From Aquipseudomonas alcaligenes MRY13-0052 (GTDB lineage: Bacteria; Pseudomonadota; Gammaproteobacteria; Pseudomonadales; Pseudomonadaceae), in the NCBI GenBank assembly GCA_000474255.1, contig BATO01000001.1:186001-250000 (forward strand): a stretch of DNA of 64,000 bases. Reading direction: 5' to 3'. Position 1 is the first letter of the stretch; each line of letters begins with the position of its first letter. The position numbers and the translations under genes are program-made. Below the pieces are notes generated by a model. It was not told the origin of the DNA and searched no databases. It was given only the letters and a program-made list of their open reading frames with translations. Positions 50,479-59,594 of the stretch are shown one piece after another.

Positions 50479-53400
50479 TCAGGCCGTGCTCATCTCGCCC
50501 AGCAGGCTGTGTTCCAGGCGCTCCAGTTCCGCCCGCAGCGCGGCGACTTCGGCGAGCAGTTCGTCTTCGCTGCCTTCTGCCTCGCAGAGTGCTTCAAGGG
50601 ATTCGCAGCAGGCGATGAGCGGGCCGGCATGGACGATCTTCGCGGCGCCCTTGATCTTGTGCGCCACTTCGGCGATTGCCTGCCTGTCGCCGTCGTCGAG
50701 AAAGCCCTGCATCAACGCCATGTCGTTACGGTTGCTGTCCAGCAGGGTATCCAGCAGGCGCATGCGCAGCGCCGGGTCGCGTCCAGCCAACCGCTCGAAT
50801 TCCTTCAGGTTGCAGGCGGCGGGCATGTGCGCGGTCAAGACGGCCCGTGGCGCGATGCCGACCAACTGGGCCGCCAGTTCCCCGAGGCTGATCGGCTTGA
50901 ACAGGCAGGCGTCCATGCCCGCCTGGCGGCAGCGTTCGTGCTCCTCGTTCTGTGCGTTGGCGGTGTAGCCGATGAAGCGACAGGGTGTCAGTGCGTCGCG
51001 GCGCTCGAGATTGCGAACGGCCCGGGCGAGGTCGTAGCCATTCATGATCGGCATGTTGCAGTCGCTGATCACCAGGTCGAATTGCTGCCGTTGCCATAGC
51101 TCCAGGCCGCTGGCGCCGTTATGGGCCTCGTTGACCCGATGACCGAGGAAGATCAGCTGCTGCTTGAGCAGTTCGCGGTTGGCCGGGTGGTCGTCCACCA
51201 CCAGTACGTCGAGGCTCTGCTGGGGCGCGGCGATCTGCGCAACCGGGCTCGCTTCCTTGCGTGGCAGCGGGTCGAGTATCTGCAGCGCCAGTTCCACGGT
51301 CACGCAGGTGCCGTGGCCGGGCCGGCTGGTCATCTCGATGCTGCCACCCATCATTTCGCACAGGGTTCGGCTGATGACCAGGCCCAGGCCGGTGCCGCCG
51401 ATGGTGTTGTTGGGCTGCTGCTGGCCCTGGCTGAAGGGCTGGAACAGTCGCTCCAGGTCCTCGGGCTCGATGCCCTGGCCGCTGTCCTCCACGAGCAGCG
51501 TCAGCTCCAGGCGCTTGTTCGCGATTGCCTGGGCGGCAACCTTGAGAGTCACCCGACCGCGTTCGGTGAACTTGATGGCATTGCTGACGAGGTTGGACAG
51601 CACCTGCTTGAAGCGCAATGGGTCCAGCAGTACGTCGACGCCTGCCTTGGGGTCGAACTCCAGCCTCAGGGCCAGGCTCTTCTGCCGCGCCAGCCCGTCG
51701 AATACCCGCACCACCGCCTCGACCTCTTCGCGGAGGTTGCAGCGCACGGGGCTCAGGTTGATGCGCCCGGACTCGATGCGGGCGATGTCGAGGATGTTGC
51801 CGATCAGCTCCAGCAGGTTGTTCGCCGAGTCGTGGGCGATTTCGATGGCCTGGCGGTCGAAGTGGTCCTGGTCGGCGCGCTGCAGGGCCAGTTCGAGCAT
51901 GCCGATCACCGCGTTCATCGGCGTGCGGATCTCATGGCTCATGGTGGCGAGGAAGGTGCTTTTGGCGCGGCTGGCCTCATCGGCGCGCTCCTTGGCTTCC
52001 TGCAGGTCGGCCACCAGGCGCAGGCGTTCGGTGATATCGATCCAGCCACCGACCACGCCCCTGATGATCCCCCGGGAATCACGGAACGGCTCGATCCAGT
52101 GATAGATGCTGAAGGGCTCGCCCTTTTGGCTCAGGTGGTGGTCGGCCTGCATGCCCTGGCCGCTTTCCATCACCGCGTGGTAGTCCTCCAGCATCTGCGG
52201 TGAACAGCTGTCGTCACCGAAGAGCCCGTCCAGAGGCGGTGCGCCGATGGCTTGCTCCCGTTCGATGGAGAGCGCCTCCAGGTAATTGTCGTTGCACAGC
52301 AGCAGATGGTTGTCCCGGTCGCGCACATAGATGGGGTGGGGCGTGCCGTTGATCAGCGTCTCCATCAACTGCAATTGATCGTTCAATGCCCGCTCGGCGC
52401 TGGCGCGCAGTTTCATCTGGCGTCGCAGGTAGGCGTTCCAGATCAGCGACACGCTGAGCAGCAGGCCCACCACGCCACTCACCTGGTAGATGAGCCTTTC
52501 ATAATCGCGCCAGGCGGGCTTGGCCACCTCCACCGTGGAGCGCCAACGCTGGTTGACCAGCACCGCCAGCTCGTCCGGCGGAATGTTGACCAGGGTTTTG
52601 TCGAGCACCGACAGCAGCTCCAGGTCGCCACGGCGCAGGGCGAATACCGTGGACTCCAGTTGCTGGGGCACCACATCGGATATCCACAGGCGCTCGTCGA
52701 AGAAGCGCTGGACCAGGTGCTCGGCGACCGTGCCGGGGAGGATCGCCGCATCGGCGCCCCCATCCGCCGTGATGGTCAGTGCCTCGTGCATCGAGTCGTA
52801 CTCCAGGGGCACGAGGCGGGGATAGCTGGCCAGCAACCATTTCACCAGCTGCGGGGTGCGGGGTAGCGCGACGCGTTTGCCATTCAGGGACTCCAGGTCC
52901 ACCGAGCGGGTATCGCTGCGGCGGGTGACGATCACCAGCCCGGCGTTCATATAGGGGCGGGTGTAGGCCAGGTCATCGGTGGTGCTGGCCGCCGGATTGA
53001 ACGCCCCGATCAGGTCGGCCTCACCGGCCTTCAGCTTCTCCACCATCTCCTCCTGGCTGGAGGTGCGGATGATCTCGAAGCGCAGCCCCGTGCGCATGCG
53101 CACCTGATCGAGGACGTCGGCAGTGATGCCGTGGTAGTTGCCGTCGCTGTCGAAGAAGCTCACCGGCGACAGGTTGCCGAAGGTCGCGATGCGCAGCACC
53201 GGATGCAACAGCAGCCAGCGCTGCTCCTGCTGGGTGAACACCAGGTTGGACTCGGACAGCAGCGGGCCGTTGCCGCCGCTCCAGCGCTTGAGCAGCTGCC
53301 CCTGGCGCTCCGGCGGGATGCTGGCCAGTGCGGCGTTGATCACCTTCAGCAGCTCGGGCTGGTCGTTACGCATGGCGAAGCCGAAGCCGCTGCTGGGCAT

Positions 53401-54108
53401 CTTGCTGTAGCCGGCCAGGCGCAGGCGGCCGGCCTGGGTCTGGTTGAGCAGGTAGTTGGCCATCACTAGGTCACCCAGGTAGAAGTCGGCGCGGCCCAGG
53501 GCCACGGCGCGCAGGGCCGAGCGCGGGTCGGGTTCGGTGCTGACCCGTGCCAGGGGATAGTGCGCGCGGATCTTCTCCAGGGGCTGGTAGTCGGCCGGCA
53601 TCACCAGGTGCATGCCGTTGAGGCCGGGCGACAGCGGGCGGCGCTCGTCATCGCGACTGACCAGCACCGGCTGGTCCGGCGCGTAGGTGTCGCTGAGCAG
53701 CAGTTGGCGATTGGCCGTCTCGTAGGTGTTGGAGGCGCTGAGCAGGTCGATGCGGCCATCCACCAGCGCCAGCAGGGCCTCTTCCCGGTTGCGGAAGCGC
53801 AGCACCTTGATGTCGATGCCGAGCTTGTCGGCTATCACGCCGGCGACGTCGGCGGTGAGGCCTTCGAAGTCGCGACCGCTGCTGGTGATGTCGAAGGGCG
53901 GCAGGTCCGCGCCTATGCCCAGGCGCAGCTCGCGCTTGTCCCGCAGCCAGCGCCAGTCCTGCAGCTCCAGGGTGGCCTTGGCATCGGTGGGCAATGGGCG
54001 GCTGAGCAGTGGCAACTGCTCGTCAGCGGATAGGGGAGGCGCGAGCAGGGTCAGGAGGAAGCCGGCCAGGGCGCCCAGCAAGGGGCGGGCGAGTGGCGAT
54101 CTGTGCAT
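50479..54108 (-). CDS. EvgS/BvgS-type hybrid sensor histidine kinase
   Basis: 1209 residues. Signal peptide (about 1-28), two periplasmic solute-binding (Venus flytrap) domains in tandem (about 60-280 and 300-525), one membrane segment (about 537-560), a PAS domain (about 585-700), histidine kinase with H725 in SHEIRTP, ATPase domain with N and G boxes (NLVSNAIKF, GGTGLGLVIS), receiver domain with D1016 in ISDCNMPIMNG, and an Hpt domain with H1150 in HKIKG. The full phosphorelay is intact. No response regulator gene adjoins, so its output partner is elsewhere. AAAGGAAAG precedes the ATG. The ligand is unknown. Confidence 0.93.
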   Translation of the reverse strand: MHRSPLARPLLGALAGFLLTLLAPPLSADEQLPLLSRPLPTDAKATLELQDWRWLRDKRELRLGIGADLPPFDITSSGRDFEGLTADVAGVIADKLGIDIKVLRFRNREEALLALVDGRIDLLSASNTYETANRQLLLSDTYAPDQPVLVSRDDERRPLSPGLNGMHLVMPADYQPLEKIRAHYPLARVSTEPDPRSALRAVALGRADFYLGDLVMANYLLNQTQAGRLRLAGYSKMPSSGFGFAMRNDQPELLKVINAALASIPPERQGQLLKRWSGGNGPLLSESNLVFTQQEQRWLLLHPVLRIATFGNLSPVSFFDSDGNYHGITADVLDQVRMRTGLRFEIIRTSSQEEMVEKLKAGEADLIGAFNPAASTTDDLAYTRPYMNAGLVIVTRRSDTRSVDLESLNGKRVALPRTPQLVKWLLASYPRLVPLEYDSMHEALTITADGGADAAILPGTVAEHLVQRFFDERLWISDVVPQQLESTVFALRRGDLELLSVLDKTLVNIPPDELAVLVNQRWRSTVEVAKPAWRDYERLIYQVSGVVGLLLSVSLIWNAYLRRQMKLRASAERALNDQLQLMETLINGTPHPIYVRDRDNHLLLCNDNYLEALSIEREQAIGAPPLDGLFGDDSCSPQMLEDYHAVMESGQGMQADHHLSQKGEPFSIYHWIEPFRDSRGIIRGVVGGWIDITERLRLVADLQEAKERADEASRAKSTFLATMSHEIRTPMNAVIGMLELALQRADQDHFDRQAIEIAHDSANNLLELIGNILDIARIESGRINLSPVRCNLREEVEAVVRVFDGLARQKSLALRLEFDPKAGVDVLLDPLRFKQVLSNLVSNAIKFTERGRVTLKVAAQAIANKRLELTLLVEDSGQGIEPEDLERLFQPFSQGQQQPNNTIGGTGLGLVISRTLCEMMGGSIEMTSRPGHGTCVTVELALQILDPLPRKEASPVAQIAAPQQSLDVLVVDDHPANRELLKQQLIFLGHRVNEAHNGASGLELWQRQQFDLVISDCNMPIMNGYDLARAVRNLERRDALTPCRFIGYTANAQNEEHERCRQAGMDACLFKPISLGELAAQLVGIAPRAVLTAHMPAACNLKEFERLAGRDPALRMRLLDTLLDSNRNDMALMQGFLDDGDRQAIAEVAHKIKGAAKIVHAGPLIACCESLEALCEAEGSEDELLAEVAALRAELERLEHSLLGEMSTA

Positions 54109-54550
54109 GGGGCTTTCCTTTTGCCGGATCCACGAGGGCCGCCGAGGGCGAACGGCAGCGGCGGTAGCGGAAAATAGCTCATTCCGAATCGCACAAAATC
54201 ACCCTCAGGAGGGCTTAGGAAGCGTCTGTCGTGTGATGGTGGCGAGGGCTTACACCGAGTGCTCCTGGCGCCGAGGAACACGCCCGGCGGGCCGGAGTCG
54301 TCTCGTGCGGCGATCCTGGGGGTGGCAGCCGGATGGCGTTGCGTCGGGCCTGCTGGCCAAGGGTGCTGCCGGGTGCGCCGGGCTGTGGAATAATCGCGCC
54401 GCCGCAGGGCCAGGTCCCTGGGCAACTCCCGTGAAGGTGCTGCGATCGGCGGCCAGCGGGAGCCGTTCTGCCCGTTCGCAAGCGCACAACAACGACAACA
54501 GACATCGCACGAGTGGCAGCCACATTGGGTTGTATTCAGGTAGTAGTGGC
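54109..54550. other. Intergenic region between the hybrid kinase and the thioesterase
   Basis: 442 bases separating divergent genes. No ORF with coding character or ribosome site; a -10-like GGAATAATC lies at about 54386 on the plus strand without a clear -35. Presumed to carry both promoters. Confidence 0.5.
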
Positions 54551-54976
54551 ATGACCCCGAGAGAGCAAGAGATCGCCCGGCGCACCGCCTTGTCCGAAAG
54601 CCGCGTGACCAAGGCGGTATTCCCGCCGACCACCAACCATCACAACACCCTGTTCGGCGGCACTGCGCTGGCCTGGATGGACGAGGTGTCCTTCATCTGC
54701 GCCACGCGCTTCTGCCGACTGCCGCTGGTGACCGTTTCCACCGACCGCATCGACTTCAAACACCCCATTCCCGCCGGCTCCATCGTCGAGCTGGTCGGTC
54801 GCGTGGTGAAGGTGGGCAACACCAGCCTCAAGGTCGAGGTGGAGGTGTTCGTCGAAAGCATGTACGAGAACGGCCGCGAGAAGGCCATCACCGGGGTGTT
54901 CAGCTTCGTCGCCATCGACGAGGAGAAGCGTCCGGTGCCGGTGTTGCCGGAATCGGCCATCGAGCAGGCGGCCTGA
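54551..54976 (+). CDS. Acyl-CoA thioesterase, hotdog fold (YciA-like)
   Basis: 141 residues. Hotdog-fold signatures: HHNTLFGGTALAWMDEVSF with the catalytic-type Asp, TVSTDRIDFKHPIPAGSIVE, and VKVGNTSLKVEVEVF. Hydrolyses acyl-CoA thioesters in the cytoplasm. The ATG at 54551 fits the family N-terminus (MTPREQEI); a long upstream open frame is antisense to the kinase and not coding. Weak ribosome site. Confidence 0.9.
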   Translation: MTPREQEIARRTALSESRVTKAVFPPTTNHHNTLFGGTALAWMDEVSFICATRFCRLPLVTVSTDRIDFKHPIPAGSIVELVGRVVKVGNTSLKVEVEVFVESMYENGREKAITGVFSFVAIDEEKRPVPVLPESAIEQAA

Positions 54977-54995
54977 TCCGGCTCGCAGGAGTGGG

Positions 54996-55670
54996 TCAGT
55001 GGCGCAGGGCGATCTTCAGCGAGGCCTGGGACAGGTCGATGTTGCTCAGGGTCAGGCTGCCGAAGCTCTGGTTCTGGGGCGCGCCGGCGACGCGGACATT
55101 GTCGAAGCGCAGCTCGCCGATGGAGCTGGGCAGGCGCACGTTGATCGAACCATCGGGATTGATGGTCGAGCGCATGTGGCGGGTGTCGTAGACCACGTCC
55201 TTCATCGAGGTCTCGGCCTCCAGGCTGTCCAGCACCGGCATCACCAGGCGGCTCAGTGCCTTGACGGTGCCGATGCCATCGCCGGCTTCGGCCTGGACGA
55301 ACAGGCCTTGCAGCACCTCGTCCAGCCCCTGGGCGCTGACATCGCTCATTTCCGCATCGCTCAACGGGCGCAGGCCCTTGGGCGTGTGCTGCTGGGACAT
55401 CGCGCTGGGGGTCTGCTGGATGTCCGCGCTGGCCATCTGGAAGGGGCTCATCAGGGCCGCGATCAGGGTGGCGGCCAGGCGCAGGTTGTTCTGCTTCTTC
55501 AGGGCGCGGTCGAGTTGCCGGCGGCTCAACAAGCCTTGTTCGATCAGCACCTCGCCGAGGCGCTTGTCGCAGGTCAACTGGAGTTTGATGGCGGCGTCCA
55601 GCTGCTGGCTGGTGATCAATCCCTTGTTGACCAGGATCTGGCCAAGACGTGATTTCTGCTGATTCGACAT
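54996..55670 (-). CDS. MshEN-domain protein fused to a hydrophobic segment and an exported-like domain
   Basis: 224 residues. Two 24-residue motifs are visible at 8-31 and 37-60, each of the form RLGxxLVxxGLxxxxQLxxAxxxQ, separated by exactly five residues (LTCDK). This is the MshEN arrangement that binds c-di-GMP in MshE-type ATPases. A hydrophobic segment follows (about 63-82, ending MASAD), then a domain with PLSDAEMSDVSAQGL, a pattern seen in some exported pseudomonad proteins. No ATPase domain is present. How a nucleotide-binding part and an exported-like part are arranged across the membrane is unclear. It is convergent with the thioesterase gene, 19 bases apart. Confidence 0.75.
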   Translation of the reverse strand: MSNQQKSRLGQILVNKGLITSQQLDAAIKLQLTCDKRLGEVLIEQGLLSRRQLDRALKKQNNLRLAATLIAALMSPFQMASADIQQTPSAMSQQHTPKGLRPLSDAEMSDVSAQGLDEVLQGLFVQAEAGDGIGTVKALSRLVMPVLDSLEAETSMKDVVYDTRHMRSTINPDGSINVRLPSSIGELRFDNVRVAGAPQNQSFGSLTLSNIDLSQASLKIALRH

Positions 55671-55794
55671 GGTGCTCGACCGGATTGGAGTGGTGGCAAG
55701 GTGAAATCATCCTCTCGTAGGAAGAGGCTGTCACCCAACAAAGGATAGGCTTACATGATCGCTTGTCCGTGTGCTGGCTCGACGATTTTTCGTA

Positions 55795-57630
55795 CTAACC
55801 CTGGGACGTCTTTATATCCACAGGCCCGGAGGCTCCGGCGTCCTCCTCGATCAATGCCACCAGGCTCCAGCCGGCATCCGGTTCAAGAGGCGCTTCCGTA
55901 CTCGCCAGGTGCACCCAGCCGCGAGGGTCGCGGGCCAGCAGCAGGATGGCGCGTTCGCCATGCAACGCCTGGTACGCCGCCCAATCGAAAGTGGCGGTGA
56001 GGGTGGTGGTGCGCACCTCCGCCCCCCGGGCGAGCTTGCTGGCGAACTGTGGATAACTGAGCGCCGGGCGGCCCAGGGGCCGCCCACGCACCTGGTCGCT
56101 GGCGCGGTGCTTGTCGGTGCGCCGGCTTTCCGCACCGCTGGGCAGGGTGAAGCGGCGCAGCGCCGGGAAGTCGTGGCGGAAGCGCATGCAGGCCAGGGCG
56201 TTCATTTCGCTGGAAGGGGAGAGCGCCAGCAGGTGGCCCAGCCCCACCAGGTCGAGGTGCGCATCGGCGTGCTGCGAGGTGGGGTTGCCGAAGTAGGTGG
56301 GCAGGTTGTCCATCCGCGCGGCGCGGATGTTCTCCCAGCTCGAATCGGTGAGCAGCACGCGGCTGCCCAGCTGCTGCAGGGCCTTGCCGATCTCCCGCGC
56401 CACCGGGTTGGCACCGATGATCAGGAAGCCCGCCGGGGCCGGCTCGGCCACCTTCAGCAGGCGCGCCAGCGGGCGCGCGGTGGCGCTCTGCAGCACCACG
56501 GTGCCGATGATCACCAGGAAGGTCAGCGGCACCAGCAGGTGCGCCTGGTCATTGCCATGCTGCTGCAGGCGCAGGGCGAAGATCGCCGATACCGCTGCGG
56601 CGACTATTCCCCGTGGTGCGATCCAGGCCAGCAGCGCGCGCTCGCGCCAGCCCAGCGGCGAGCCGAGGGTGCAGAGACCGACATTCAATGGCCGGGCGAT
56701 GAACTGGATCACCGCCAGCAGCGCCAGCGTCGCCGGCCCCAGGGCGATCAGCGCGGCCAGGTCGAGGCGCGCCGCGAGCAGGATGAACAGCCCGGAAATC
56801 AGCAGCACGCTGAGGTTTTCCTTGAAGTGCAGGATCGGCTTGATATCCACCCCGCGCATATTGGCCAGGCCCATGCCCATCACAGTCACCGCCAGCAGGC
56901 CGGATTCGTGCACCAGCAGGTTGGCGCCGATGAACACCCCCAGCACCGCCGCCAGGGCCGCCAGGTTGTGCAGGTACTCGGGGAGCCAATGGCGGCGCAG
57001 CACCGTGCCGAAGGCCCAGCCGCCGAAGGCGCCGAGCAGGCAGCCGCAGGCGATCACACTGGCGAAGGTCGCCAGGCTCTGGCTCCAGCCGCCCTGGTCG
57101 CGGCTGACGATGAAGCTGAACACCACCACGGCCAGCAGCGCGCCGATGGGGTCGATGACGATGCCTTCCCAGCGCAGGATGTTGGCGATGGAGCTGCGCG
57201 GGCGCACCACGCGGAGCATCGGCACGATCACCGTGGGGCCGGTGACCAGGGTCAGCGAGCCGAACAGCAGCGCCAGGTCCCAGGCGAAACCCAGCAGCAG
57301 GTGCGTTGCCAGCGCGATCACCGCCCAGGTCACCAGCGCGCCCAGGGTCACCATGCGGCGCACCACGGTGCCGATTTCCTTCCACTCGGAAAGGTGCAGC
57401 GTCAGGCTGCCTTCGAAGAGGATCAGCGCCACCGCCAGGGAGGTGAGGGGGAACAGCAGCGGGCCGAACAGCGCCTGCGGGTCCAGCACCCCCAGCACCG
57501 GCCCGGCGAGAATGCCCGAGAGCAGCAGGAAGAGAATGGCTGGCAGGCGCAGGCGCCAGGCCAGCCATTGGCTGCCGAGGGCGGCCAGGCCGATGCCGCC
57601 GAGGGCGAGGAGGATTGCGGTTTCGTCCAT
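55795..57630 (-). CDS. Na+/H+ antiporter, CPA1/NhaP type with C-terminal RCK domain
   Basis: 611 residues. N-terminal transport domain with about twelve to thirteen membrane segments (to about 390), including the ion-binding region GLVLIVIGALL-like stretch WEGIVIDPIGALLAVVVF with its Asp, then a cytoplasmic TrkA_N/RCK nucleotide-binding domain (GFLIIGANPVAREIGKAL) and a further C-terminal part. Exchanges Na+ or K+ for protons. AAGGAG precedes the ATG at 57630. Divergent from xerD, 76 bases between starts. Confidence 0.88.
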   Translation of the reverse strand: MDETAILLALGGIGLAALGSQWLAWRLRLPAILFLLLSGILAGPVLGVLDPQALFGPLLFPLTSLAVALILFEGSLTLHLSEWKEIGTVVRRMVTLGALVTWAVIALATHLLLGFAWDLALLFGSLTLVTGPTVIVPMLRVVRPRSSIANILRWEGIVIDPIGALLAVVVFSFIVSRDQGGWSQSLATFASVIACGCLLGAFGGWAFGTVLRRHWLPEYLHNLAALAAVLGVFIGANLLVHESGLLAVTVMGMGLANMRGVDIKPILHFKENLSVLLISGLFILLAARLDLAALIALGPATLALLAVIQFIARPLNVGLCTLGSPLGWRERALLAWIAPRGIVAAAVSAIFALRLQQHGNDQAHLLVPLTFLVIIGTVVLQSATARPLARLLKVAEPAPAGFLIIGANPVAREIGKALQQLGSRVLLTDSSWENIRAARMDNLPTYFGNPTSQHADAHLDLVGLGHLLALSPSSEMNALACMRFRHDFPALRRFTLPSGAESRRTDKHRASDQVRGRPLGRPALSYPQFASKLARGAEVRTTTLTATFDWAAYQALHGERAILLLARDPRGWVHLASTEAPLEPDAGWSLVALIEEDAGASGPVDIKTSQG

Positions 57631-57706
57631 CAGGACTCCTTGTCGCTGGTGAAGGTCGGGGCGCTTGTGGAAGACTAGACGCCGTTCATCCCGCCAGCGT
57701 TCCGTC

Positions 57707-58603
57707 ATGCCTGCCCTCGACCACCCCCTGATCGACCGTTACCTCGACGCCCTGTGGCTGGAGAAGGGGCTTTCGCCCCACACCCGCTCCGCCTACCGCA
57801 GCGACCTGGCGCATTTCAACGCCTGGGCGGTGGAGCGCGGCGCGAGCCTGCAGCACGCCGGCCGCGACCTGATCCTCGACCACCTCGCCTGGCGCCTGGA
57901 GCAGGGCTACAAGGCCCGCTCCACCGCGCGCTTCCTCTCCGGGGCGCGGGGCTTCTACCGCTTCCTGCTGGGCGAGGGGCTGATCATCGAAGACCCCACC
58001 CTGCAGGTGGACCTGCCGCTGCTCGGGCGCCCGCTGCCCAAGTCGCTGTCCGAGGCGGACGTCGAAGCCCTGCTCGACGCCCCCGAACTGGACGACCCCA
58101 TCGGCCTGCGTGACCGCGCCATGCTCGAAGTGCTCTACGCCTGCGGCCTGCGGGTCAGCGAGCTGGTGGGCCTGACCCTGGAACAGGTCAACCTGCGCCA
58201 GGGCGTGGTCAAGGTCTTCGGCAAGGGCAGCAAGGAGCGCCTGGTGCCGCTGGGCGAAGAAGCCATCGCCTGGATCGAGCGCTACGTCCGCGAGTCGCGG
58301 CCCTTCCTGCTCGACGGCAAGCCCAGCGACGTGCTTTTCCCCAGCCAGCGCGGCGAACAGATGACCCGGCAGACCTTCTGGTACCGCATCAAGCACCAGG
58401 CCAAGGTCGCCGGCATCGTCAAGTCGCTGTCGCCCCACACCCTGCGCCACGCCTTCGCCACCCACCTGCTCAACCACGGCGCCGACCTGCGGGTGGTGCA
58501 GATGCTGCTGGGGCATGCCGACCTCTCCACCACGCAGATCTACACCCACATCGCCCAGGCCCGCCTCAAGGACCTGCACGCCCGCCACCACCCGCGCGGC
58601 TGA
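57707..58603 (+). CDS. xerD: Site-specific tyrosine recombinase XerD
   Basis: 298 residues, the family length. With XerC it resolves chromosome dimers at dif. N-terminal SAM-like DNA-binding domain (WLEKGLSPHTRSAYRSDL) and a C-terminal catalytic domain with the R-K-H-R-H-Y set: R in GLRVSELVGL, K in GKGSKERLVP, HTLRHAFATHLL, and Y in GHADLSTTQIYTHIA. The ATG at 57707 is the family start. dsbC follows, the usual Pseudomonas order. Confidence 0.97.
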   Translation: MPALDHPLIDRYLDALWLEKGLSPHTRSAYRSDLAHFNAWAVERGASLQHAGRDLILDHLAWRLEQGYKARSTARFLSGARGFYRFLLGEGLIIEDPTLQVDLPLLGRPLPKSLSEADVEALLDAPELDDPIGLRDRAMLEVLYACGLRVSELVGLTLEQVNLRQGVVKVFGKGSKERLVPLGEEAIAWIERYVRESRPFLLDGKPSDVLFPSQRGEQMTRQTFWYRIKHQAKVAGIVKSLSPHTLRHAFATHLLNHGADLRVVQMLLGHADLSTTQIYTHIAQARLKDLHARHHPRG

Positions 58604-58745
58604 GCCGTAAAAAGGCCATCGCCCGCGCCCTGCATGCACCGGATATCCCCGCCGCACCTCCGTTCGGCTCCATGGCGCGGTGCTTCGGGGCTTCTGTGAT
58701 AATCTTCGGCATCCGCCCGAATGTCCCCGCTCCACAGGAGTAACC

Positions 58746-59474
58746 ATGCGTGTGACCCGTCTTTTCGCAGCCATGGCCCTTGGCCTGGTCAGCACCTTCA
58801 GCCTTGCCGACGATCCGGACCAGGCCATCCGCAAGACCCTCAGCGGCCTTGAACTGGGCCTGCCCATCGAGTCCATCGGCGAAAGCCCCATGAGCGGCAT
58901 CTACCAGGTGCAGCTCAAGGGCGGTCGCATGCTCTACACCAGCGCCGACGGCCAGTACCTGATGCAGGGTTACCTGTACCACGTGAAGGACGGCAAGCCG
59001 GTGAACCTCACCGAGCAGTCCGAGAGCCGCTCCATCGCCAAGGAGATCAACGCCATCCCCGAAAGCGAGATGGTGGTCTTCGCACCCAAGGAGCCGGCCA
59101 AGGCGCACATCACCGTGTTCACCGACACCGATTGCGGCTACTGCCAGAAACTGCACAGCGAAGTGCCCGAGCTCAACCGTCGCGGCATCGAAGTGCGCTA
59201 CGTCGCCTTCCCGCGCCAGGGCCTCGGCAGCCACGGCTACAACAGCCTGGTCAGCGTCTGGTGCAGCAAGGACCGCCAGGCGGCGATGAACAAGGCCAAG
59301 TCCCGCGAAGAGCTCCCCTCGGCCACCTGCGATAACCCGGTGGCCAAGCAGTTCGAGCTGGGCCAGCTGATCGGCGTCAACGGCACGCCGGCCATCGTCC
59401 TCGGCAACGGCCAGATGATCCCGGGCTACCAACCGGCCCCGCAACTGGCCAAGATCGCCCTGGAAGCCAAGTAA
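58746..59474 (+). CDS. dsbC: Thiol:disulfide interchange protein DsbC
   Basis: 242 residues. Periplasmic disulfide isomerase. Signal peptide at about 1-20 ending SLADD, an N-terminal dimerisation domain, and a thioredoxin fold with C130-G-Y-C133 in DTDCGYCQK and cis-Pro loop INGTPAIV. CAGGAG precedes the ATG. Lies between xerD and hom. Confidence 0.96.
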   Translation: MRVTRLFAAMALGLVSTFSLADDPDQAIRKTLSGLELGLPIESIGESPMSGIYQVQLKGGRMLYTSADGQYLMQGYLYHVKDGKPVNLTEQSESRSIAKEINAIPESEMVVFAPKEPAKAHITVFTDTDCGYCQKLHSEVPELNRRGIEVRYVAFPRQGLGSHGYNSLVSVWCSKDRQAAMNKAKSREELPSATCDNPVAKQFELGQLIGVNGTPAIVLGNGQMIPGYQPAPQLAKIALEAK

Positions 59475-59542
59475 CACGGGCTCTGCGCACAGCGCATCGA
59501 TTGACCAAAAATCAGCCGCTTCGTAAAGTGCGGCTCTTTTCC

Positions 59543-59571
59543 ACGGCCGGGACCATGCCCGGCCGTTTTTC
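59543..59571 (+). terminator. Rho-independent terminator after dsbC
   Basis: Stem ACGGCCGGG / CCCGGCCGT (59543-59551 with 59558-59566), loop ACCATG, then TTTTT. Confidence 0.85.
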
Positions 59572-59594
59572 GCAGTGAAGATGGGGAGTTCAGC

